A program made the position numbers and the translations under genes. Source: JAAYEA01 sp012689325 (GTDB lineage: Bacteria; Chloroflexota; Anaerolineae; JAAYEA01). Taken from it: a DNA stretch of 64,000 nt. The stretch covers positions 25,358 to 89,357 of the forward strand of contig DAITVZ010000010.1 in the NCBI GenBank assembly GCA_036841525.1, in the 5' to 3' direction. Below the pieces are notes generated by a model. The model saw nothing but the letters and a program-made list of their open reading frames with translations. It was not told where the DNA came from and did no database searches. Shown here one piece after another: positions 50,663 to 59,814 of the stretch (position 1 is its first letter; each line of letters starts with the position of its first letter).

Positions 50663-50979
50663 ACCTGACTCAACTGGACAGGCTTGCGCCCAAGGAGCTC
50701 TATCCCGGCTGCCGCGGGCAGTTCGTCCACGCGCAGAACGTCACCGTGGCGCACTGGAGCTTTTGGCCCGATACGCCGCTGCCGCTCCATTCCCATCCCC
50801 ATGAGCAGGTGGTCAACGTCGTGCGCGGCACCTTCGAGCTGACCGTGGACGGCGAGACGCAGCGGCTGGGCCCGGGCTCGGTGGTCGTGGTCCCCGGCGG
50901 CACACCCCATTCCGGCAAGGCCATCACCGAGACCTATATTATCGACGTGTTCTATCCCGTCCGCGAGGATTATCGCTGA
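50659..50979 (+). CDS. small cupin-domain protein
   Basis: A 106-residue single cupin. Motif 1 is PLHSHPHEQVVNVVRGTFE (His, His, Glu metal ligands) and motif 2 is PGGTPHSGKAI with the last His. Probably metal-bound; function could be sugar isomerisation or ligand sensing. AAAGGAGGA precedes the ATG, which overlaps the Nudix stop. Confidence 0.87.
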   Translation: MNLTQLDRLAPKELYPGCRGQFVHAQNVTVAHWSFWPDTPLPLHSHPHEQVVNVVRGTFELTVDGETQRLGPGSVVVVPGGTPHSGKAITETYIIDVFYPVREDYR

Positions 50980-51019
50980 GCGGTCGCGGGGCAACATCTG
51001 ATAAAGAGAGGAACCAGAG

Positions 51020-51898
51020 ATGAAGATCGGCGTTAGTTCGTACAGCTTTTCCCAGATGGTCCGCGCGGGGATCATCACCCAGTTGGGCGTGCCGGCCAAA
51101 GCCAAGGAGCTGGGCTTCGATAGCATCGAGTTCTCGGCCCTGATGCTGGACGAGGGTGTGACCCCGCTCTCCTACGCGCCGCGACTCCGCGAGGAATGCG
51201 ACCGCGTGGGGTTGCGCGTCACCAACTATACCATCGGCGCGGATTTCCTCAACGGCTCGGGCGGCGACTGGAAGGCCGAGGTGGAGCGGCTCAAGGACGA
51301 GGTGCGCGTCGCCAAGATCCTCGGCTGCCCCGGCATGCGCCACGACGCCACCCGCGGCTTTACGCCCAACCGCCCCGGCGACAAGGGCTTTGACGCCGCC
51401 CTCCCCACCCTGATCAAGGGCTGCCGCGGCATCACCGAGTTCGCCGCCGATATGGGCATCCGCACCATGGTGGAGAACCACGGCTTTTTCTGCCAGGATA
51501 GCGAGCGGGTGGAAAAGCTCGCCAACGGCGTCAACCACCCCAACTTTGGGCTGCTGGTGGACACCGGCAATTTCCTCTGCGTGGACGAGGACCCCGCCAT
51601 CGCCGTGGGACGCGTCGCGCCCCACGCTTTCCACGTGCACGCCAAAGACTTTCACGTCAAGCCCGGCACCGCCCCCGACCCGGGGCGCGGCTGGTTCCAG
51701 ACCCGCGCGGGCAACTATTTGCGCGGGGCCGTCATCGGCCACGGCGAGGTGCCGCTGCTTTCCTGCCTGCGCATCCTCAAGAAGGCGGGCTATGACGGTG
51801 TGCTCTCCATCGAGTTCGAGGGCATCGAGGAGCCCATGAAGGGCATCGCCATCGGGCTGGAAAACCTCCGCCGCCTGACCGAACTGGCGGGGTTGTAG
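51020..51898 (+). CDS. sugar phosphate isomerase/epimerase (AP endonuclease 2 fold)
   Basis: A 292-residue xylose-isomerase-like TIM barrel. Metal-binding positions are suggested by Glu in MVENHGFF, Asp/Asn in LLVDTGNF, His of FHVHAKDFHV and the terminal Glu in LSIEFEG. Members isomerise or epimerise ketoses and inositol derivatives such as 2-keto-myo-inositol. Last gene of the rightward cluster; followed by a strong terminator. Confidence 0.87.
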   Translation: MKIGVSSYSFSQMVRAGIITQLGVPAKAKELGFDSIEFSALMLDEGVTPLSYAPRLREECDRVGLRVTNYTIGADFLNGSGGDWKAEVERLKDEVRVAKILGCPGMRHDATRGFTPNRPGDKGFDAALPTLIKGCRGITEFAADMGIRTMVENHGFFCQDSERVEKLANGVNHPNFGLLVDTGNFLCVDEDPAIAVGRVAPHAFHVHAKDFHVKPGTAPDPGRGWFQTRAGNYLRGAVIGHGEVPLLSCLRILKKAGYDGVLSIEFEGIEEPMKGIAIGLENLRRLTELAGL

Positions 51899-51920
51899 CT
51901 CCATCCCCCGCTCCAAACAA

Positions 51921-51960
51921 AACGGGCGCTGGCTTGATCGGCCAGCGCCCGTTCTCTCTC
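51921..51960. terminator. bidirectional terminator
   Basis: Perfect 13-base arms aacgggcgctggc (51921-51933) and gccagcgcccgtt (51941-51953), 7-base loop, tctctct tail. Between convergent isomerase and dipeptidase genes. Confidence 0.82.
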
Positions 51961-51963
51961 CTG

Positions 51964-53007
51964 CTATGCTCCCCAGGTCTCCCGCAGCACCCGCAGCCAG
52001 TTGCCGTGGGCGACCTGGGCCAGCGCCGCGTCGTCGTAGCCCAGGCGCCGCAGTTCGTCCAACACCTTGGGCAGCCCGGTGACGTCGCGGAGTTCGTCCG
52101 AGATGGTGCAGCCGTCGAAATCCGAGCCCAGCGCCACGTGCTCGACGCCCATGCGCCGCGCCATATAGTCCACGTGCCGGGCGATCTCGGCGATGGGGGT
52201 GTTCGTGTCGCGCTGGCCATCCGCGCGCAGAAAACCCACGTAAAAGTTGACGCCCACCACGCCACCCGACTCGGCGATGGCATCCATCTGCCGGTCGGTG
52301 AGGTTGCGCGGCGAGGGGCTCAGGGCGTGGACGCACGAGTGCGTCGCCACCAGCGGCTTGTCGGTCAGCGCCGCCACGTCCCAAAAGCCCCGCTCGTTCA
52401 GGTGCGAGAGGTCCACCATCACGCCCAGCCGGTTGCAGGCGCGCACCAACGCCTTGCCCGCGTCGGTCAGCCCGGGACCGCCATCGGGCGAGCCGGGGAA
52501 GGCCAAGGGCACCCCGTGGCCAAAGGCGTTGGCGCGGCTCCAGGTGATCCCCAGCGAGCGCAGCCCCGCCTGATAAAAGACCTCCAGGGAATCGAGCCCA
52601 GGGTCGATCGCCTCCGCCCCCTCGAAATGCAGCACCGTGGCCAGCGTCCCCGCGCCCATGGCGGCCTCGATCTCCCCCGCGGTGCGCGCCACCTTGACCC
52701 GGCCCGCGGACTCGGCCTCCAGCCGGAAGAGCAGCGCCACCATGGACATGGCCGCGCGCAGGGCATAGCCCAGCTCAATGGTCACTCCCGCGATGGCCGG
52801 AGAGGGCTCCGCTCCAGGCGGCAGCTCCGGCGGCACATAGACGGCGAACAGCCCGCCGCCGAATCCGCCCTCTCGGGCGCGGGGCAGGTCGATGTGCCCA
52901 ACCCCACTGCGCTCGAAAAAGCTGCGCCCGCCGCCCCGGTCCGGCCGGGTCAGGCTGAGCAGGGTGTCGTTGTGCCCGTCAAAGACGAGCGGGTTCGCTT
53001 GGCTCAT
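51964..53007 (-). CDS. M19 family (renal-type) dipeptidase
   Basis: A 347-residue zinc dipeptidase of the amidohydrolase superfamily. Ligands: His and Asp of FDGHNDTLL, Glu of LHFEGAEAID, His of LSHLNERGFWDV and His of ATHSCVHALS; Asp of GSDFDG ends the barrel. Members cleave dipeptides including D-residue ones. Last gene of the seven-gene leftward operon; its ATG overlaps the preceding stop as ATGA. Confidence 0.92.
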   Translation of the reverse strand: MSQANPLVFDGHNDTLLSLTRPDRGGGRSFFERSGVGHIDLPRAREGGFGGGLFAVYVPPELPPGAEPSPAIAGVTIELGYALRAAMSMVALLFRLEAESAGRVKVARTAGEIEAAMGAGTLATVLHFEGAEAIDPGLDSLEVFYQAGLRSLGITWSRANAFGHGVPLAFPGSPDGGPGLTDAGKALVRACNRLGVMVDLSHLNERGFWDVAALTDKPLVATHSCVHALSPSPRNLTDRQMDAIAESGGVVGVNFYVGFLRADGQRDTNTPIAEIARHVDYMARRMGVEHVALGSDFDGCTISDELRDVTGLPKVLDELRRLGYDDAALAQVAHGNWLRVLRETWGA

Positions 53008-53855
53008 GATCCCCCCCTCGATTCATCCACGGTGCGCTCGGAAAAGTGGACGTAGGTAAAGCATTCGGGCTTGTGGGTGTCATAGACTCCGTGCGCGTTC
53101 CAGGCCCAGGCTGGGTGCGGCTGGATCTCGGCGCCGCCCGCCAGCAGCCGCTGAAAGCGCCCAAAGAACATCCGCCAGGTGTCCCCATCGCGGGGCGGCA
53201 AGGGCCGACCGCCGGCCAGCCACTTCATCCCCGCCCAGGGGAAGGCCAGCTCGACCGTCCAGCCCCGGTCCACGTCCGAGTCGTCGTTGAGCGTGCCATC
53301 CACGTGCACCGCCCAGCGCAGGCCGGGCAAGTCCCAGTCCAGGAAGGCCCAGCGGACCCCGCGCGGGTGCGTCCCCCGCCAGAAGCTTTCCGCGCGCCGG
53401 TCATAGTCGCCGCCAAAGGAGAACGCCTGGCGAGAGAGCAGGTCGAACTCGGGCACGTCGAAGCGGCTGCCGCGGGTGAAAGCATCCCGCCAGATGAACA
53501 GTACCTCATAGATGGCGCCCAGGGCGTTGATCTCGAACTCGTAGTAGCAGTCGCCGCCGTCGATAAAGACCTCCACGTCGTTCTCGGCAAAGACGATGCC
53601 GTCGCGCTGGGCCAGCGTGGCCCGCACGAACGGCTCCTCCACCCAAAAGGCCACGTAGAGGTTCTTGTCATCCCAGAGCGCCGCAGCGCGCGTGTCGTAA
53701 AAGCCGGGCGCGCCGGAGGCCATGTCCACGAACCGCGGCGACTTGGCAGCGCGGCGCCAGGCCTCCTCCCCCAACAGCCCGTCGATCAGCGGCGGGGACT
53801 GGGTGCGATAGCAGGTATAGTGGGCGATATCTTGGTCGGAAAAGCCGTGCGTCAT
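53004..53855 (-). CDS. CBM9-like carbohydrate-binding family protein
   Basis: A 283-residue protein of the carbohydrate-binding family 9-like type. Recognisable parts: PPLIDGLLGEEAWRRAAKSP, ALWDDKNLYVAFWVEEP, NDVEVFIDGGDCYYEFEINA and WTVELAFPWAGMKWLAG. The fold is a beta sandwich that binds sugars. No signal peptide, so it is either cytoplasmic or exported in an unseen way. Sits in the operon between the dehydratase-like gene (17 bases upstream) and the dipeptidase (4-base overlap). Confidence 0.82.
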   Translation of the reverse strand: MTHGFSDQDIAHYTCYRTQSPPLIDGLLGEEAWRRAAKSPRFVDMASGAPGFYDTRAAALWDDKNLYVAFWVEEPFVRATLAQRDGIVFAENDVEVFIDGGDCYYEFEINALGAIYEVLFIWRDAFTRGSRFDVPEFDLLSRQAFSFGGDYDRRAESFWRGTHPRGVRWAFLDWDLPGLRWAVHVDGTLNDDSDVDRGWTVELAFPWAGMKWLAGGRPLPPRDGDTWRMFFGRFQRLLAGGAEIQPHPAWAWNAHGVYDTHKPECFTYVHFSERTVDESRGGS

Positions 53856-53872
53856 GGGTCATCACCTCCCAG

Positions 53873-55015
53873 TTAATAGTCCCGCACGGAGCCATCCAGG
53901 GCGTCCAGCCGGGGCTGCATGCTGGGCTTGAACGGCTTGGATGCGGCGAGCGCCTCGTCAAAGACGACCCCCAACCCAGGCCCCTCTAGCGGCAGGGCGT
54001 AGCCATCCTGGACCGCGGGGAACGGCCCCACCACGTCGGTGATCGGCTCGCGGTTGACAAAGGGAGCCTCCACTAGCACCACGTTGGGGATCGCCAGCGC
54101 AGCGTGAATGGTCGCCGCCGTGCCGAGCGCCCCCGCGTTGTTGTGCGGGATCAGGTTCATAAAGTAGGTCTCGCCCAGCGCCGCGATCTTGCGCATCTCG
54201 GTGATGCCGCCGCAGTGGCAGACGTCCGGCCGCAGATAGTTGACGTACTGGTTGACGATGATCTCGCGAAAGTCCCACTTGCTGTGATAGCGCTCGCCGG
54301 TGGCCAGGGGGATGGACGTCTGCGCGCGGAGCTGCGCCAGCGCCTGGGGGTTCTCGTGCCGGATCGGGTCCTCCAGCATGAAGGGGTTGAACCGCTCGAT
54401 CTCCTTGGCCAGCTTGACGGCCCACTCGGGGTCATAGCGCCCGTGGCATTCCACGATGATATCCACATCGTCGCCCACCGCATCGCGGATCGCCTCGGTG
54501 TACTCGATCTGCTGTTTGACCGCCAGGGCGTGTTCGTGCAGGTCGCGGTCGTCATAGTCGTGGAAACCGCGAAAGCGGATGGCCGTGATGCCTTGGGCGG
54601 CGCGCTGCCGGGCCTGCGCGGCGATCTCGTCCGCCGTCCGGCCGGTGACGTGCCCGTAGAGGCGCACCTTCTTTCGGGCCAGCCCGCCAAGCAACTGGTA
54701 GACGGGCACGCCATACTTCTTTCCCTTGATATCCCAGAGCGCCATGTCGATGGCGCTCAGCGCGGCGCCGGTGGCCGGGCCGCCGCGATAGAAGCGGCGG
54801 CGCAGGCAGGACTGCCAAAGGTACTCGATGCGCTCCGGATCCTCTCCGATGAGGTAGGGCGTCAAGTCTTGCAGCATCCCGTAGGAGGCGTGCGGCAAAA
54901 AGTGGTTGGTGGCCTCGCCGTAGCCGCAGATCCCCTCGTCGGTCTCGATCTTGATAAAGACCGCGTTGCTGCGCACGTCGGTGGTCAGATAGAGCTTGAC
55001 ATCGGTGATCTTCAT
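53873..55015 (-). CDS. mandelate racemase/muconate lactonising enzyme family, DgoD-like dehydratase
   Basis: A 380-residue enolase-superfamily enzyme. By alignment with galactonate/mannonate dehydratases, metal ligands are Glu189 (in VECHGRYD, where most have Asp), Glu215 (FMLEDPIRHEN) and Glu241 (TGERYH), and the acid/base residues are His191 and His291 (IPHNNAG). The N-terminal capping domain is normal. Likely dehydrates an aldonate or uronate derivative. ATG 55015 is preceded by GGAGCC; the longer open frame upstream overlaps the DUF3604 gene. Good candidate for the central step of the operon. Confidence 0.88.
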   Translation of the reverse strand: MKITDVKLYLTTDVRSNAVFIKIETDEGICGYGEATNHFLPHASYGMLQDLTPYLIGEDPERIEYLWQSCLRRRFYRGGPATGAALSAIDMALWDIKGKKYGVPVYQLLGGLARKKVRLYGHVTGRTADEIAAQARQRAAQGITAIRFRGFHDYDDRDLHEHALAVKQQIEYTEAIRDAVGDDVDIIVECHGRYDPEWAVKLAKEIERFNPFMLEDPIRHENPQALAQLRAQTSIPLATGERYHSKWDFREIIVNQYVNYLRPDVCHCGGITEMRKIAALGETYFMNLIPHNNAGALGTAATIHAALAIPNVVLVEAPFVNREPITDVVGPFPAVQDGYALPLEGPGLGVVFDEALAASKPFKPSMQPRLDALDGSVRDY

Positions 55016-55028
55016 TTGGCTCCTTTCA

Positions 55029-57239
55029 TCAGCCCATACGGTCCTGGTTCTCGAAGAGCGGCTTGGCCCAGGGCTGGCCGACGATGCGCTCGACGCCGTA
55101 CTGCGCCCAGCCGATCTCGAAGCGGATGCGTGGCACCTCGAATTCGTGGAACCAGTGGATGCGCACCTTGCGCTCGCGCATATAGCCATAGAACACGGCA
55201 TACTCGCCCATGGGCGACTTGACCAGCTTGATGGGCGTGAGTTGGCGGAAAGCCTCGGCGTTTTCCTCGGTGCGCAGGTAGTGGAGCAGATCGTCCAGGT
55301 AGGGCGTGGCGGCGTTCTCGCCGATCGCCGCCAGATTCACCTCGTCCTCCTGGTTCCAGGCGGGCAACTCGAGCACCGGGCCGCCGCAGCTCGAATCCAC
55401 CCAAACGGGCGACGACCAGAGCAGTTCGCCGTCCTGCTGCTCCACGCGCACATAGTAATAGTGCGGCCCGTCCGGCGGGCGGTCGATGAGGCTGGCGGCA
55501 AAGGCGAGCGAGCCGCCCTCCCAGCGATGCAGCCGCTGCTGGTCGCGGATCAGCGTCACCTGTTCGATCAAGGCGGCGCCATCCACCCGCACCTCGATCT
55601 GCACGTCGCGCTGGGCCTCGATCTCGGCGCCCATGGGCGCGCCGTTGACGCGAAAATCGAGCAGCGCCCGCGCTCCCGTGGAGGCATAGGTGCGCCGCTG
55701 ACGGAAGGCCTCCCAGAGCGACTCACGGTCCAGCCGCTCGGCCATCACCGCCAGCACCGGCCCGCCGTACCAGCCGGCATCGCGCCGCCGCAGGGTGTTG
55801 ACAAAGCGACCACCCTCGGCGCTGACCATGCGCGGGTGGCCCGGCGCCGCGCGGTGCCCGTCCGAGCCGCCGATGAGGCCCACGCGGTAGCCCTTGGACA
55901 GGTAGGCCTGCGCGAACCACTCGAAATTGCCGTGGCCGGAGGTCATCTCGCAGAGCCGCTCCACGTCAGGATCATGCTTGTAGGGCATGGCGATGGTCCC
56001 GCCCACATGCGGCGTGACCATCATCGGCTGGCCCCGGAACAGCTCATAGATGCGGTCGATCTTCCAGGTCGGGTCGGGGACCAGCGCGTCCAGGTCCCGC
56101 CAGATGAGGTTGCGGTCGCCGCCCTCTAGCTCACGGTCGCGCCACTCGCAGCCCAGGAAGGGGACGTAACGCCCCTCCTCGTCCACCTTACGCGCGGCCT
56201 CGCGATAGAGCTCCCACCACTGGTGCACCGCCTGGGGGGCCTGCCGAAAGATATGCGACCCCACGCCGCTAAAGTCCAGCCCAGTGGCGTCCCGCCCATA
56301 GCGAAAGGCTTTCTCGGGGTGGGTGTCGGCGTTGAGGACGTTGATCTCGTCGGCGTCGTAGCCATGCCAGTGGAACTCGCCCCAATAGACGTGATAGGGC
56401 GCCTCGTCCAGCACGCGGATGGGGTTAGTCCAGGCCGTGATGCTCCTGCCCACGTCGGCCACCAGCAGGCGGGTGGTCCGTTGCGCGTCCGTGGGCACCA
56501 ATGCGGCCAGTTGGATCGCTTCAAAGCCGGTGGGCCGCAGCGCGGCCGCGCCCCCGGCGCCGAGCACCTGCACCGGCCCGCCCTCCATGGGGTTGCCATT
56601 GATGTCCACGGGCATGGCAATGACCCGGACCATCTCGCCGGGCCGGGCGTTGGAGGGAGCGAACGCGTGGTAGCGCTTCACCGGCGGGCAAGGCACCACC
56701 CGCGCGGCGACGGTGGCCTCGGGAACCTGGCGGTAGGCCGCCTCGCCAGGGAGGAGCACCCCCGCGGCGATGCGCGCGCACTCGTAGGTCGCAGGCCAGA
56801 CGAAGCAGCCGGCGCCGCCAAACCGCCGGTCACCCAGGCGGATGCGCACGAGCTCGCCGGCCGCCCAGTCCCGGGGCAGCGTCACAATGGCCGCCACCCG
56901 GCTCTTGAGACAGGTGTCCGACTCGAAGGGCAGCGGCTGGCCGCTCGGGTCCTCCACACTGGTGTATTCGAGCGCATCGGGCCAATAGTCCTGATGCCGC
57001 CAGGCGAAGCGGAACTCGTTCTCGATCTTGGCAAAGGCCAGCTTGGACCCAGCGGGCAGCGCGCGCGCCGGGCAAAAGTCCAGCACCCAGGTCCCCTGGC
57101 GGCCGGAGAAGACGGTGATTTGTTGCGCCCGCTCGCTGCGCTGGCCGTCGGCGTACTCGAAGAGCAGCGTGGCTGTCCCCGGGAACGTCTCCTCGCCAAA
57201 CTGGGGGTCTAGCTTGCGGGTAGGCGGAAGCTGTCGCAT
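55029..57239 (-). CDS. DUF3604 family protein (PHP-like)
   Basis: A 736-residue protein. An N-terminal beta region of about 260 residues leads into a DUF3604-type core beginning YHVYWGEFHWHGYDADEINV, with further His clusters in GVGSHIFRQ, MMVTPHVGGTIAMP, MTSGHGNFEW and GGSDGHRAAPGHP. These His/Asp motifs resemble PHP phosphoesterase metal sites. The C-terminal part (from about 540) is beta-rich. No signal peptide. The family is uncharacterised and is often near sugar catabolic genes. An intrinsic-type hairpin lies just upstream of its start. Confidence 0.78.
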   Translation of the reverse strand: MRQLPPTRKLDPQFGEETFPGTATLLFEYADGQRSERAQQITVFSGRQGTWVLDFCPARALPAGSKLAFAKIENEFRFAWRHQDYWPDALEYTSVEDPSGQPLPFESDTCLKSRVAAIVTLPRDWAAGELVRIRLGDRRFGGAGCFVWPATYECARIAAGVLLPGEAAYRQVPEATVAARVVPCPPVKRYHAFAPSNARPGEMVRVIAMPVDINGNPMEGGPVQVLGAGGAAALRPTGFEAIQLAALVPTDAQRTTRLLVADVGRSITAWTNPIRVLDEAPYHVYWGEFHWHGYDADEINVLNADTHPEKAFRYGRDATGLDFSGVGSHIFRQAPQAVHQWWELYREAARKVDEEGRYVPFLGCEWRDRELEGGDRNLIWRDLDALVPDPTWKIDRIYELFRGQPMMVTPHVGGTIAMPYKHDPDVERLCEMTSGHGNFEWFAQAYLSKGYRVGLIGGSDGHRAAPGHPRMVSAEGGRFVNTLRRRDAGWYGGPVLAVMAERLDRESLWEAFRQRRTYASTGARALLDFRVNGAPMGAEIEAQRDVQIEVRVDGAALIEQVTLIRDQQRLHRWEGGSLAFAASLIDRPPDGPHYYYVRVEQQDGELLWSSPVWVDSSCGGPVLELPAWNQEDEVNLAAIGENAATPYLDDLLHYLRTEENAEAFRQLTPIKLVKSPMGEYAVFYGYMRERKVRIHWFHEFEVPRIRFEIGWAQYGVERIVGQPWAKPLFENQDRMG

Positions 57240-57257
57240 CGGGCCTCCTTCACACGA

Positions 57258-57293
57258 AAAGATCCTAAAGGTTTATGAAAACCATTAGGATCT
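57258..57293 (-). terminator. terminator-like hairpin, copy B of a 36-base hairpin family
   Basis: Arms around a ggtttatgaaaacc top pair over 15 positions with one mismatch; on the minus strand the 3' arm is followed by TTTTCG. Lies 5 bases after the propeller stop (57299). Related to 18685-18720 by sequence and by two compensated base pairs. Confidence 0.75.
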
Positions 57294-57298
57294 TGCAC

Positions 57299-58435
57299 TC
57301 ACACATCGATTACGCAGAGCTGCGCGGCGCCGCTGGCGTCGCTGGCATACAGCACCTGCCGGCTATCCTGAGACCAGACGGGGTGCAGGTGGGTGCCGAC
57401 ATGCGAGTGGTCCATGACCCGCAACTGCGCAGCGTGGATCACCTCGTCCCGCCGCACGTCCACCAGGTTGATCGAGCCGGAGCCCTCACCGGCCAGGGCG
57501 TGGTCCACCGCGATCCACTTGCCATCGGGCGAGAAGGAGGGGTGGCCCAGCCCGGCGATCTTGGCCGTGGCCAGCCGCCGCTCGCCAGTGTCCGCGTTCA
57601 GCAGCACCAGGCTGTTGTTCGGGCGGCCGGGATAGGGGCTATTGGTCAGGATCTCGGTGCCGTTGGGGTGCCATAGCGGGTGGTTGCCGAACTCGCCCAC
57701 GCGCCTGAGGCCGGTGCCGTCGGCATTGATGACATAGATGTCCTTGACGTGCGGCAGCTCGCCATACTTGGGCGCGTAGCTGATCTCGTTGGTGAACACG
57801 AACATGATCCGCTTGCCGTCCAGCGACCACTTGGTGTGTTTGATGTAGAGATGCCAGTGGCGCGCCTCGTCGCGCCGAGGGTTGATCTCCAAGCACTGGG
57901 CGACGGTCACGATCTGGCGCGCCACGCCCGTGTCCAAGTTCTGCACAAAGACGGCGAGCTTGTCCTGGCTCAGGGGGACCATCTCGTCGGGGATGGCCCC
58001 TGCCGCATGGGTGAAGTGCACGTTCTCGTTGGCGACCGGGGACATCATGCGCAGATCGCCAGCAAAGTGCCCCAGCTTGCCCGTGGCCGCATCGGCCCAG
58101 GCGACCACCGACTGATCATCCACGCAGTCACGGTAATAGATGCGGCGGCCATCGTACGACCATTGCGCCATGGCGCCGTCGTTGGCGCTGACGGCGTTCG
58201 AGTGCGCGACGTAGGTGATGTCGCTGCCGTCGCGCTTCATCCGGTAGACATCGCCCTCCGCGGCGCGGGGGGCCAAGCTCGTGAAGGCGATATCCCCGGT
58301 GATGGGCGACCAGGGCGGCAGGTCATAGTAGCCGTGGACCGAGCGCAGGCTCGAGTTGGTGAGCTGCAGGATCTTGCGCCCGGTGATCCGGTCGGTGAAG
58401 GTGAATGCTTCGGTGCCGCTGCGTTGGACGGTCAT
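57299..58435 (-). CDS. TolB/oligogalacturonide-lyase-like beta-propeller
   Basis: A 378-residue propeller without signal peptide. It opens with FTDRITGRKILQLTNS and RSVHGYYDLPPWSPITGDIA, and repeats of the WSYDGRRIYYRD, WSLDGKRIMFV, WHPNGTEIL, FSPDGKWIAVD and WSQDSRQVLYAS type mark blades. This arrangement is shared by TolB-like proteins and PL22 oligogalacturonide lyases; conserved His at HTKWS and HSHVGTHLHP could be metal or catalytic residues as in PL22. If so, it would cleave short uronate oligosaccharides in the cytoplasm. GAGGAGG lies before the ATG. Confidence 0.72.
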   Translation of the reverse strand: MTVQRSGTEAFTFTDRITGRKILQLTNSSLRSVHGYYDLPPWSPITGDIAFTSLAPRAAEGDVYRMKRDGSDITYVAHSNAVSANDGAMAQWSYDGRRIYYRDCVDDQSVVAWADAATGKLGHFAGDLRMMSPVANENVHFTHAAGAIPDEMVPLSQDKLAVFVQNLDTGVARQIVTVAQCLEINPRRDEARHWHLYIKHTKWSLDGKRIMFVFTNEISYAPKYGELPHVKDIYVINADGTGLRRVGEFGNHPLWHPNGTEILTNSPYPGRPNNSLVLLNADTGERRLATAKIAGLGHPSFSPDGKWIAVDHALAGEGSGSINLVDVRRDEVIHAAQLRVMDHSHVGTHLHPVWSQDSRQVLYASDASGAAQLCVIDV

Positions 58436-58465
58436 GGACGATGCCTCCTCAGTGGGCGAGTGGGG

Positions 58466-59734
58466 TCACAGCAAATCACGGTAGCGAGCCGTGACCTTCT
58501 TGAGGGCCTCCAGCACCTGGTCTGAATAGCCCGGGTTTTCCTCGATATAGGTGGGCATCACCAGGATACGGGGATGCACCTCCTCGGTGACGGGCAGGCT
58601 GCCCGCCGGGTAACCGGCATAGTCGCCCGCCAGCGGGCCGCCCTTGCCGTAGAGATCGTAGCCCTCGGCAAAGAGCTTGAGCCGGTGCGTCAGCTCGAAC
58701 CCGCGTTGGGTCATGGCCACGCCCTCGGCGTGCAGGGCCGCCACGAACGCGTCCGCCGATAGGCCGCCCAGCTCCTCCGGGTGGTAGATCATGTGCATGC
58801 CGCCGTAAAAGCCGGCGGGCTTGGCCTTGGGATACTGCCGGAGCGGGGTGATGCCCTCGATCTCTTCCAGGCCCCGCTCGATCTTGTGCCGATAGGCGGC
58901 GCGCTTGGCGTTGCGCTCGTCCAGGCTGCCGAGCATCACCAGGCAGGCGGCCAGAGCCCAGGGGTGCGCGCGGAACTTTAGCCCCAGATTGGTGGGCGCC
59001 ATCGCGTGAAAGGTCTCGTCGGTGAACTCGGCGGCCATGCCCGCGCGGTTCAAGTGGCAGAAGAAGAGGATGCGCTCGTAGAGCTCGCGGCGGTTGGTCA
59101 CCACCGCGCCCGCCTCCCCGCCACAGATCGGCTTGCCGCCGGGCGGCTCGCCCTGCATGGAGAACGCCCCCACGTCGCCGATGGTCCCCAGCTTGCGGCC
59201 GTCCCACTCGGCGCCGTGGCAGTGGCTGGCATCCTCGATCACCGGGATGCCGTGCTTGCGCGAGATGTGCATGATGGCGTCCATGTCGCAGACGTTGCCA
59301 TAGAGGTGCACCACATTGATCACCTTGGTGCGGGGCGTGATCCGCTTCTCCAGGTCGGCGGGGTCGATGCACAGCGTCTGCGGGTCGATCTCACAAAAGA
59401 CCGGCCGCGCGCCCATGTGGATCGCCGGCGAGATGGAGCAGATCCAGGTATAGCCGGGATGCAGCACCTCGTCGCCGGGGCCCAGCCCGAGCGCATAGTA
59501 GGCGCTCCACAGCGTGGAGGTCCCGTTGTGCTGGCTCAGGCAATAGCCCGCGCCGAGATAATCACGAAAGGCGTTCTCGAACTCGAGGGCGAGGCCCGCG
59601 CCCGCCTTGGACCAGACCCCCTCATCGATCAGGCGGCAGACCAGCGCCTTGATCTCTTCCTTGGGCGCCGGCCAGCACTCCTTCGGCTCGACGGTGACGG
59701 CCCTGGGACCGCCGTGGATCGCCAGCGTTGACAT
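58466..59734 (-). CDS. DegT/DnrJ/EryC1/StrS family aminotransferase
   Basis: A 422-residue PLP enzyme of the sugar aminotransferase type. Key parts: HNGTSTLWSAYYALGLGPGD (PLP phosphate), HLYGNVCDMDAI, VIEDASHCHGAEWDG (Asp contacting the pyridine ring) and the Lys of GGKPICGGEAGAVV (Schiff base). The usual GEGG reads GGEAG. Members aminate keto-sugars or catalyse related reactions on NDP-sugars. The Ser/Thr-rich start at 59734 is preferred over one eight codons upstream. Second gene of the operon, 80 bases after the binding protein. Confidence 0.86.
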   Translation of the reverse strand: MSTLAIHGGPRAVTVEPKECWPAPKEEIKALVCRLIDEGVWSKAGAGLALEFENAFRDYLGAGYCLSQHNGTSTLWSAYYALGLGPGDEVLHPGYTWICSISPAIHMGARPVFCEIDPQTLCIDPADLEKRITPRTKVINVVHLYGNVCDMDAIMHISRKHGIPVIEDASHCHGAEWDGRKLGTIGDVGAFSMQGEPPGGKPICGGEAGAVVTNRRELYERILFFCHLNRAGMAAEFTDETFHAMAPTNLGLKFRAHPWALAACLVMLGSLDERNAKRAAYRHKIERGLEEIEGITPLRQYPKAKPAGFYGGMHMIYHPEELGGLSADAFVAALHAEGVAMTQRGFELTHRLKLFAEGYDLYGKGGPLAGDYAGYPAGSLPVTEEVHPRILVMPTYIEENPGYSDQVLEALKKVTARYRDLL

Positions 59735-59762
59735 TCGGCCTCCTTCGCTTCCCGGCACGAAA

Positions 59763-59791
59763 CAGGGGGCGGAGGTCGGCTCCGCCCCCTG
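59763..59791 (-). terminator. intercistronic hairpin after orphan binding-protein gene
   Basis: Perfect 12-base arms cagggggcggag/ctccgccccctg (59763-59774 and 59780-59791), loop gtcgg. Short TTTCG tail on the minus strand. As with the other binding-protein genes, the hairpin follows the stop. Confidence 0.6.
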
Positions 59792-59814
59792 GTGGTCACA
59801 AGCGCCCGTGGGCC

